Source: Tolypeutes matacus
Taxonomy: Eukaryota > Chordata > Mammalia > Cingulata > Chlamyphoridae
Length of the DNA stretch: 64,000 nt
Direction of reading: 5' to 3'
Assembly: GCA_026826555.1 (NCBI GenBank)
Contig: JAKSZT010053923.1
Location: 1,814,614-1,878,613, forward strand
Position 1 is the stretch's first letter. Each line of letters opens with the position of its first letter. The notes below the pieces were generated by a model, which saw only the letters and a program-made list of their open reading frames with translations, ran no database searches and was not told the DNA's origin. The translations under genes and the position numbers were made by a program. Of this stretch, positions 55,561 through 64,000 are shown piece after piece.

Positions 55561-57722
55561 TCAGCAAAAATTTATAAAAATGTATGGTCTAAAATTTAAA
55601 CCATAATGTAAACCATTGACCATGGTTAGTAGCTATGTTTCAATTTTTGTACATCAGTTGTAACAAATGTACCATCCACACATAAAAAGGTTATTAATAT
55701 GGGAAGGGGGAAAAGGGGGGGGGGGAGGATGTTGGGTATATGGGAGTCCCCTATATTGTTTTTTGTTTGTTTCTTTTTTTACATTTTTTTTCTTTTTCTT
55801 TTTTCTGTTTTTTTTTTTTGTTATCTTTTTTTTGTTTTCCCCTATATTCTATATATGACTTTACTGTGATCTAAAACTTCTTTGAAGACAAAATGAAAAA
55901 AAGTAAGACACTGGGGAAGAAATGGAAGACAATGGCACTGTACATACAGGATAACAGATATTACAGTGATGTAAGGCGAAATGTCAAAAAATATTTTTTA
56001 ACTTTTTTTCATTATTTTTTTAATATCCCAATGTTTAAAATTTTAATTTATAGTTTTTAAAAATTACGTATTTTATTTCTTATGTTTAAACCTATCATTA
56101 TTATTTTATTTTCCTATTAATTGTATTTGGCGATGTTCTTGGCTTCATTTCTTAAGTTTTGGACCACAGAAAGGTTACTACCATGGCAGGAGAGGATCAT
56201 TGGTATGGAGTGTCAGTGATGGGGGATACATGGGAGGAAGTTCACCTAGGCATACATATAAGGTACCTAAATGTGTTCAGATGTTCATAGGGCATTGTCA
56301 CAGTGGGTAGAGATTCATACAATAACCAAAAGAGCATTGAATTCCCATCCTGGGGAGCTCTGCCACATTCTCTAATGGAATAGCAACAATCCCCCAAGTA
56401 CAGAGGCGATGACTAGTGAAGAAGGATGGTCCTTTGATGGGTCCTTGATATTGACATCTGTGCTTATGAGCCTTTGCTCTTGAAATTGCAACTTAGCCTA
56501 GTGTTGTAGGGTGCCTAAGAGTTACTTCCTGAGAGCCTCCATGTTGCTCAAGTGTGGCCTCTCTCTAAGCCAAACTCAGCATATAAATGTATTACCTTCC
56601 CTCCAGCGTGGGACATGACTCCCGGGAAAGAGCCTCCCTGACACTGAAGTATTACTACCAAGCACCAACTAGCAATACAACTAGAAAAAGACCTTGAATA
56701 AAAGGGGGGAAAGGTAAAGACAAAGGAGTTTATGTGGCTAAGAGACTTCAAAGTGAGTTGGGAGGTCATCCAGCGTCACCCAGAGGTAACGCTTATGCAC
56801 ATCTCAGCAGGATCATAAAGACTGCCAAAGTAGATACTATTCCAAATAGTGGGGCTCTTGAGTGCTCTGGAGACACCCAGGTCCTACATTCATGGCAGAT
56901 AACTCTAGAGTTTGGTGCCTTGACAGTGGGCCCTACTTTGGAGTTTGTGCTCCCAAGTGTGACAAAGTTGGACTCAGTTGTGACTTTTCTACATATTCTT
57001 TTTCTCTTCCTTCTATTTGAACCTATAGTTGGTGCTGGAGTTGGTAGGTGTATGCCCAAGAGACTTGAATCTTTGGGCTGTCCATGTGCCAGCTGGGCTC
57101 TGAGCCTCAGTGGAGTTGCAACACCTACTCTTCAGTTCATTGGGCTCCCCCAGGACAACTAACAAGGAGGTGAGGATGGAGAACCACCAAGGAACTGAGA
57201 GAGTCTACAACTGCAAGCAAGAGAGTCTCATCCATCAGCCATATGGGATAGAAGCCCCCTCTCAATTAGAGGTGGAGTGGGCATCACCATCCCAGAATCC
57301 TCAGGATTGGGGAATAAAATATGGTCTAGAGTGGACTTACTGGTATTCTACTATAGACTTATTGTGATTCTAGTAATGGAAGAAATTATATCATTGATGT
57401 GGAGACAGTGGCCACTGGAGGTGCTGAAGGCATGGAGAGGGAAAAAGAGGTGTAATATGGAGGCACTTTTGGGACTTATATATCCTACCATAACCTACGG
57501 AATTGACTGGGAGAGAGCGTAAACTACAATGTAAACTATAATCCATCATTAGTGGCAGTGCTCCAAAATGTGTTCATCAATTGCAATGAATGTACCACAC
57601 TAATGAAAAAAGTTGTTAATGTGGGGAAGAGTGGGAGGTGTGGGGTGTGGGGGCATATGAGAATCCCTTATATTTTTTTATGTAACATTTTATGTAATCT
57701 AAGTATCTTTTAGGAAAAAAAA
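55561..57722 (+). mobile_element. L1-related 3' region / non-autonomous retroposon block
   Basis: Two L1-like 3' terminal signatures are present: about 55600-55760 ('gtaacaaatgtaccatccacac...tatgggagtcccctatat') and about 57525-57722 ('gcaatgaatgtaccacactaatg...gagaatcccttatat' plus an A tail). Between them about 1.5 kb (56100-57480) is homologous to the reverse insert at 13314-14842. Frames such as 56734-57162 show no known domain. Nature unresolved. Confidence 0.5.
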
Positions 57723-57825
57723 AAAAAGATTAGGGTTTTGAATCAACCACATCAGTAGAGTGTAACAGTCCCCACCTCCTTGGTGGGCTATATAAATGGA
57801 CATTTGATCAAGAACACAGAAGGAA

Positions 57826-58206
57826 GCAGATGTGGCTTAAGTGATTGGGCTCCCATCTACCATATAGGAGGTCCAGGGTTCAATTCCTGGGGCCTCCTGG
57901 TGAAGGCAAGCTGGTCCGAGTGGAGAGCTGGACTACGCAGAGAGCTGGCACAGCAAGATGACGCAACAAAAAGAGACACAGAGGAGAGACAATAAGAGAT
58001 GCAGCAGATCAGGGAGCTGAGGTGGCGCAAGAGACTGAGCACATCTCTCCCACTCCAGAAGGTCCCAGGATCAGTTCCCAGTGCCGCCTAAAGAGAAGAC
58101 AAGCAGACACAGAAGAACACACAGCAAATGGACACAGAGAGCAGACAGCAAGTGCAAAAAACAACGGGGGAGGGGATAAATAAATAAATAAATATTTAAA
58201 AAAAAA
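57826..58206 (+). mobile_element. Dimeric tRNA-type SINE
   Basis: First head GCAGATGTGGCTTAAGTGATTGGGC with GGTTCAATTCCTGGGGCC; linker with 'gtggagagctggactacgcagagagctgg'; second head GGGAGCTGAGGTGGCGCAAGAG with GGATCAGTTCCCAG; then 'cagcaaatggacacagagagcagacagc' and an (ATAA)n/A tail. Same organisation as 46411-46965 and 52036-52474, in plus orientation. Confidence 0.75.
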
Positions 58207-58365
58207 CAAAAACACAGGGACCTGGTGTCAGAAGCATAGCAAGTGCTTCCTGGAGCTGTGACAAGGTCACGAATCATGTGACGGAGGCTTGTAGAAGAAG
58301 CTGTCTTTGAAGATGTTCCTGAGGTGACAGCAGGGAAAACATGGGCAGCCCCAGGAACTGAAGTC

Positions 58366-58813
58366 CAGGATCTAAAACTATTTCTGTATAAAAAATTACC
58401 AAGTGGCAAATGATAATGCCCCAGAGCATACTTTAAGACCTGGTTTTTTATCTACTTTTGCCCTTACAACAGACCAAGGGAGCAAACTTTCAAAAAACAA
58501 AAGTATTATCTGTTACTGTAACACCTACCAGGTGGTTCAATTTAATCGTTTTCCTTTGGTGGTGAGTTTCATAGCCAGCAGCAATGCCAACAGAGGACTA
58601 ATTGTCAGGCTAGAGAAGGAACTTGCTGCATTGTTTGAAGAATTGAGACAACTTGTGGAAGTTTCTTATTCTGACTGTGGACTCAATATGTATCTTATTT
58701 TCATTATGCCGGACTCAATATCAATCCAGCAATCTTTAGACCACAATAATACTTGTATCCACATACTCAAGAAAGGGACTCTTTTCCACCTTATGCTAAG
58801 AAAGAGCCTATAG
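58366..58813 (+). pseudogene. LAMTOR3 processed pseudogene
   Basis: Intronless LAMTOR3 (MP1, Ragulator scaffold) copy. The N-terminal DLKLFLYKKLP is followed, after loss of about 59 coding bases, by VANDNAPEH, LRPGFLSTFAL, TDQGSKLSKNKS, YCNTYQVVQFNRFPLVVSFIAS and LEKELAALFEELRQLVEVS. The deletion shifts the frame, and the normal stop after VEVS appears changed (TTAT where I expect TTAA), so the frame runs on. No start ATG aligns. Downstream sequence to an AATAAA at 59064-59069 may be its 3' UTR. It is non-functional as read. Parental LAMTOR3 lies elsewhere in mammals. Confidence 0.85.
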
Positions 58814-59099
58814 ATATAATTTCTAGACAGATTGTTTTATTTCCTGGTTTAGGGTCTTTTCCTATTTAGTGAGTTCTGGGGACACTACAAAAATGGTTTG
58901 GTCTATGTCAGCTCACATGGAGTTAGTTCAGTCACCAAATATGCTAAGATTCTCTTCAGTGGGTCAGAATCAAAATGGTATGTTGGCCCACTTAAGCCAT
59001 TAAGTGATCCCTATTGTATAATTCTCCCAGGCCTTCAGAGTGAAGCAGACCCTTTTTATTATGAATAAAAATAAGGACATATTTTTCTTCATATTAAGT

Positions 59100-59284
59100 T
59101 TTATTTCTGGGAAGCGGCTGTGGCTCAATCAGTAGGGCTCCCGTTTACCATATGAGAGGCCCCGCGTTCGGTTCCTGGGGCCTCCTGGTGAAGGCAAGCC
59201 CGCCCGCATGGCGTGGTTGGCTGACCCGGCGAGCACAAGCAGCAAGGGGGGGATAAATGAATAAATAAAAAATTTTAAAAATCT

Positions 59285-59315
<31 letters not shown>

Positions 59316-59322
59316 TATTTCT
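59100..59322 (+). mobile_element. tRNA-derived SINE with target-site duplication
   Basis: Body 59110-59312 (GGGAAGCGGCTGTGGCTCAATCAG, GGTTCGGTTCCTGGGGCC, long poly(A)) flanked by ttttatttct at 59100-59109 and 59313-59322. Same subfamily as 8751-8935 and 19723-19908. Confidence 0.88.
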
Positions 59323-59384
59323 TTGCATTGAATGTGAGGAAGATAAAATGACAGCAAATGTAATCAGGTCAGTACAATCACTAA

Positions 59385-59535
59385 AAAAAAAGAACTTGAA
59401 GCAAATACACATACAATTCATCCAAAGCATACAATCAATGGTATTTGGTATAGTCACATAGTTGTGCATTCATCACCTCTATCATCATTAGAGTATTTTC
59501 ATTATTTCAATAATAATAATAATAAACAAAAAACA
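59385..59535 (-). mobile_element. L1 end fragment, reverse
   Basis: 'attcatccaaagcatacaatcaatggtatttggtatagtcacatagttgtgcattcatcacc' is typical reverse L1 3'-UTR sequence. It is followed by a (TAA)n run at 59508-59524. Confidence 0.5.
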
Positions 59536-60770
59536 AACAAAAATTTTAACCCCTCAAACTCTTTATTCTTTCCCTGCTATAAATAGCACCAGTCTTTTTA
59601 ATAGTTAGAAAAAAAGCAAATAAAATATCTAGCAAAAATCACTTCCGGGAAGATGGCAGACTAGTAAGACACGGGAATCTCTTCTCCAGAAAAATAGCTA
59701 GAGGACAGGCTGAAACATCCCTGAAAAAGATCTTCTAGGGTTTAGGACAGCAGGTGAAGGCTGCACACCACCGAGAGGAGAGAGGGACAAAAGAGGGAAA
59801 TCGCAACGACAGAACCGTGAGTTGGAAGAAGCAGCTTTTGCTGCTGCCGGCACCCTCCCCCACACTCTTTAGAATTCTCGGGCCCCTGGGCCTGCGACCA
59901 CAGACAAAGGGGGCTCCAGGGATCTACCACTCCCGGAAAGGGGAGAGAGAAGGACACAGCCTTAGGCTGACTCAGGTTCTGACCTGTAAATTTGGGCTGT
60001 GGAGCCCCACGGACCCTTCCACATGGCGGTTTGCCCTGGGAGCCTAGGAAGGACTGGAGAAATCCTACCCTTGCAACCTCCCCTCTCTTATAGCCTGGAC
60101 TAATTGTTGAGGACTCCACGGGAGAAGGGAGAGAGACCCTGGGGCTGACCCTGCTTTTGACTCCCAGGTTTGGTTTGCCCTGTCCCGAGAGCCCTTCCAG
60201 GCTGGGTGGGACTGTGCCATTGTTTGCCTTGTAGTCTGCAAGGGGCTAAAAATATACAAACCTCCCAATCTCCTCCTCTACTAACAGGGATTGATGGTTG
60301 AGGATTCAGAAGGGAGTGGAAATATTTCCTAGCTGGGAAAAGAGGGGCGCTACGAGAGAAGTCTAGAGAACTGTCTCAGAAAGTTTGAATTACAAGGCTC
60401 TTAGCCCCCAGACAGGAAGCTCTATTACAATGATCTGGTCTGTGTCACAACAAATACGTTCTGACCAGGCATTGAATTGAGAGCTGCCAACAAGCGCCAT
60501 CTCCTGGCAGACCAAGGAAGTGCACATAAGAAAATTAATAAGTAGGAAAGGCTTTTCCTGGCCTCTATAGCCTCCCTGCCCAAGGCCCTAGGAAACGACT
60601 CTACAACCAATTACTGGGTCCAGTGCCCAGTTTTGAGCAACCAGCAGGACAATCCTAACAATCAAGTTTGAGCCAAAAATCAAAGAGCTGTGGTAACTCA
60701 CAGCCTCCTGCCACTAAAACCCCTAAAAGAGGAAGAGATAGAGCATCTAAATAAAATACAACCTAACCAT

Positions 60771-61717
60771 ATGCCTAAGCACCAGCAAAAAATTACGAGC
60801 CATATTAAGAAAACAGAAGACATGGCCCAAGAAAAGGAAAACAGCAAAGTCCCAGAAGAGATGCAGAATATGAGAGAACTAATCAGTGAGATGAGCACAA
60901 ATTTCCAAAATGAAATTAATGAGATGAAAGAGAATATAGTTAAAGAGATAGATGACACCAAGAAGACATTGAGAGAATGCAAAGAAGAATTTGAAATCCT
61001 GAACAGAAAAGTAACAGAGTTCATGGGAATGAAAGACACAATAGGTGAAGTCAAAAACACATTTGAGGCATACAACAGCAGACTCGAAATGATAGAAGAA
61101 AGAATAAGTGATACCGAAGACAGAGAAGCTAAAATTGAAGAGAGAAAAGAACGAGAGAAAAGAATGGAAAAAATTGAGCAGGGGCTCAGAGAGTTGAATG
61201 ACAACACAAACGTAACAACATACGTGTCATGGGAGTTCCAGAAGGGGAAGAGAAAGGAAAAGGGGCAGAAAGAGTATTTGAGGAAATAATAGCTGAAAAT
61301 TTCCCAACTCTCACAAAAGAAATGAACTTACATGTCCAAGAAGCACACTGTACCCGAATGAGAATAAATCCAAATAGACCTATGCCAAGACACATATTAT
61401 TCAGAATGTCAAATGTAAAAGATAAAGAGAAAATTCTCAGACTAGCAAGAGAGAAACAAATGATCATGTACAAAGGACGTCCAGTAAGACTTAGTGCAGA
61501 TTTCTCTTCAGAAACCACAGAGGTGAGAAGACAATGGTATGATACAATTAGGAAACTGAAAGAGAAAAACTGCCAGCCGAGAATTCTTTGTCCAGCAAAA
61601 CTGTCCTTCAAATATGAAGGTGAATATAAAGTATTCACAAACAAACAGAAACTTAAGAGAGTTTGCAAAAAAGAATCCACCCTTGCAGGAAATATTAAAG
61701 GAAGCCTTAGAACCTGA
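60771..61717 (+). pseudogene. L1 ORF1 (ORF1p), frameshifted
   Basis: RNA-binding L1 ORF1 protein. I place the start at the ATG at 60771 (MPKHQQK). The first part, to about residue 150, is a charged coiled coil (FQNEINEMKENIVKEIDDTK; NTFEAYNSRLEMIEERISD). The frame then shifts near 61205-61228: the RRM/C-terminal region continues in the next frame from 61229 (MGVPEGEEKGKGAE, ENFPTLTKEMN, PRHILFRMSNVKDKEKILRL, EKNCQPRILCPAKLSF). Confidence 0.88.
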
Positions 61718-61838
61718 AAGAAAAAGACAGGAGAGAGAGGCTTGGAGGAGAGTATAGAAGAAAGAAAAGCAGAAAGGATAACCAAAAGAGTAAAAAGAGA
61801 GACAAAAATAAGATGACATATGAAAACCAAAGAATAAA

Positions 61839-64000
61839 ATGGAGGAAATAAATAGTGCATTTTCAGTAATATCATTGAATGTGAATGGATTAAATTCCCC
61901 AATCAAAAGATACAGGCTGACAGAATGGATGAAAAAACATGAGCCATCCATATACTGCTTACAAGAAACTCACCTCAGACCCAAGGATACAAACCGGCTG
62001 AAAGTAAAAGGTTGGAAAAAGATACTCCACGTGAATAGTAAACAGAAAAGAGCAGGGGTAACTATACTAATATCAGACAAAACAGACTTCAAATGCAAAA
62101 AAGTGATAAGAGATGCGGAAGCCCATTATATATTAATAAAAGGGACGATCCTCCAGGAAGATATAACAGTCATAAATATCTATGCCCCTAACCAGGGTGC
62201 CCCAAAATATATGAGACAAACTCTGGCAAAACTGAAGGGAGAAATAGACATTTCTACAATAATTGTCGGAGACTTCAACACCCCTCTCACATCATTGGAT
62301 TGAACAACTAGACAGAAGTTCAACAAGGAAACAGAGGACTTGAACAATATGATAAACAAGTTAGACCTAACAGACATATACAGAACACTGCATCCAAACT
62401 CAGCGGATTATACATTCTTCTCAAGTACCCATGCATCTTTCTCCAGGATAGACTACATGTTAGGTCACAATACAGCTCTCAATAAATATAAAAAGATTGA
62501 AATTATACAAAGCACCTTCTCAGATCATAATGGAATGAAACTAGAAATCAATAACAGACAGGAAAAAAGGAAATTTGCAAATGTGTGGAGACTGAACAAC
62601 ACACTCCTAAATATTCAGTGGGTCAAAGAAGAAATTGCAAGTGAAATCAGTAAATATATTGAGACAAATGAAAATGAGAACACAACGTATCAAAACTTAT
62701 GGGATACAGCGAAGGCAGTCTTGAGAGGGAAATTTATAGCCCTAAATGCCTATATTAAAAAACAAGAAAGAGCTAAATTCAAAGATTTAACTGCACAACT
62801 TGAGAAACTAGAAAAAGAACAGCAAACCAATCCCAAAGCAAGCAGAAGGAAAGAAATAATAAAGATTAGAGCAGAAATAAATGAAAATGAAAACAGAAAA
62901 ACAATAGAGAAAATCAGCAAAACCAAAAGCTGGTTCTTTGAGATGATCAATAAAATTGACACCCCCTCACTAGACTAACAAAGAAAAAAAGAGAGAAGAT
63001 GCAAATAAATACAATCAGAAATGAAAGGGGGGAAATTACAAATGATCTCACAGAAATAAAAAGAATCATAAGAGGATATTATGAAAAACTATATGCCAAC
63101 AAACTAGACAACCTAGATGTAATGGACAAATTTCTAGAAACACATGACCAACCTACACTGACACAACAAGAAATACAAGAACTTAACAATCCAATCACAA
63201 TTAAGGAGATTGAATCCATCATCAAAAATCTCCCAGCAAAGAAAAGTCCAGGACCAGATGGCTTCACAGGTGAATTCTACCAAACATTTAGAAAAGAATT
63301 AACACCAATCCTGTTTAAACTCTTCCAAAAAATTGAAGAGGAGGGAAAATTACCCAACACATTTTATGAAGCCAACATCACCCTAATACCAAAGTCAGAT
63401 AAAGATTTCACAAGAAAAGAAAATTACAGACCAATCTCTCTTATGAACATTGATGCAAAATTCTCAACAAAATACTTGCAAATCTAATCCAACAGCATAT
63501 CAAAAGACTTATACATCTCGGCCAAGTGGGATTTATTCCTGGCATGCAAGGCTAGTTCAACATAAGAAAATCAATCAATGTAATACACCACATTAACAAA
63601 TTGAAGGAAAAAACCACATGATCATCTCAATAGATGCAGAAAAGGCATTCGACAAAATCCAACATCCTTTTTTGATAAAAATACTTAAGATAGGAGTAAA
63701 AGGAAAATTCCTCAATATGATAAAAGGCATATATGAAAAACCCACAGCCAACATCACACTCATGGGGAAAGGTTAAAAGCTTTCCCCCTAAGATCAGGAA
63801 CAAGACAAGGATGCCCACTTCACCACTGTTATTCAACATTGTACTAGAAGTTCTAGCTAGGGCAATTAGACAAGACAAAAAAATTAAAGGCATCCAAATA
63901 GGAAAAGAGGAAGTAAAACTCTCACTGTTTGCGGATGACATGATCCTGTATTAAGAAAATCCTGAAGTATCCACAACAAAGCTACTTGAACTAATAAATG
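61839..64000 (+). pseudogene. L1 ORF2 (endonuclease-reverse transcriptase), broken and incomplete
   Basis: The endonuclease domain starts at MEEINSAFSVISLNVNGLNS with QETHL, NIYAPN and GDFNTPL. A TGA at 62301-62303 follows SLD, probably a CpG-decayed arginine codon. The frame goes on with SRIDYMLGH and [13 protein letters not shown], completing the endonuclease. A further stop lies at about 62976. The reverse-transcriptase part (63000 on) shows [19 protein letters not shown] and [12 protein letters not shown], another stop at 63485, frame breaks around 63490-63775, and then FADDMILY at about 63928-63951. The C-terminal part lies outside the window. Confidence 0.9.

Larger units (their letters stand above)
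59638..64000 (+). mobile_element. Near full-length L1 element, cut by the window end
   Basis: Begins with the L1 5'-UTR start motif 'cttccgggaagatggcag', followed by about 1.1 kb of GC-richer 5' UTR, ORF1 (60771-61717) and ORF2 (from 61839, continuing past 64000). It is younger than the other L1 pieces here, since long frames survive, but it is inactive as read because of a frameshift in ORF1 and several lesions in ORF2. Confidence 0.9.

Noticed and set aside
56734..57162. 142-aa frame in the 56-57 kb block
   Set aside because: It lies in a dispersed retroposon also found in reverse at 13314-14842, where the frame is not kept, so it is unlikely to be coding.
1..64000. Functional tRNA genes among the A-box/B-box hits
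   Set aside because: Each hit is followed by SINE-type A tails, lacks a foldable acceptor stem and complete cloverleaf by eye, and belongs to a dispersed family.

Overview
This is mammalian nuclear DNA. It holds intron-split genes with GT/AG junctions and old MIR, L2, MER5 and MER20 fossils. It is also full of lineage-specific tRNA-derived SINEs with a GTGGCTCA..GGTTCG promoter core, which belong to the xenarthran DAS-type family. I therefore infer Xenarthra, perhaps a sloth or anteater rather than an armadillo. The group call is fairly firm; the species is not.

Gene order matches the human 19p13.2 block MCEMP1 - TRAPPC5 - FCER2 - CLEC4G. Positions 1-4400 hold ERVL-like LTR pieces and old repeats. 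MCEMP1 (+, 4418-6471) has seven coding exons and an early in-frame stop. TG-rich minisatellites follow. TRAPPC5 (+, CDS 9477-10043) has its coding sequence in one exon, with a CpG island and an untranslated first exon about 1.65 kb upstream. Positions 10060-16100 are intergenic repeats. FCER2/CD23 (-, 16142-22933) has ten coding exons and a 1.3-kb minisatellite in one intron. Positions 23000-39900 are gene-poor, but carry a full-length SNAPIN retrocopy (29607-30017) set inside an AC-rich minisatellite.

The most notable part is 39.9-53.4 kb: two complete, intact, nine-exon CLEC4G (LSECtin) genes in tandem on the minus strand, each coding for 293 aa. They are arranged LTR - gene - LTR - gene - LTR. 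The middle LTR looks like a 5'-right / 3'-left hybrid, as expected if unequal crossing over between two flanking solo LTRs made the duplication. The transmembrane exon is identical at every base in both copies, while stalk exons differ strongly, which suggests later gene conversion. Copy 1 has an L1 block where copy 2 keeps a canonical poly(A) signal.

Positions 53.4-64 kb are mostly L1 and SINE sequence plus a broken LAMTOR3 retropseudogene. The window ends inside a relatively young L1 with damaged ORF1 and ORF2.

Functionally, FCER2 and the CLEC4G genes form the C-type lectin cluster (IgE receptor and glycan-binding endothelial or myeloid lectins). MCEMP1 is a myeloid/mast-cell membrane protein. 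TRAPPC5 is a housekeeping vesicle-tethering subunit. Exon coordinates were read by hand from splice signals and reading phase; coordinates of repeats are approximate unless target-site duplications are given.
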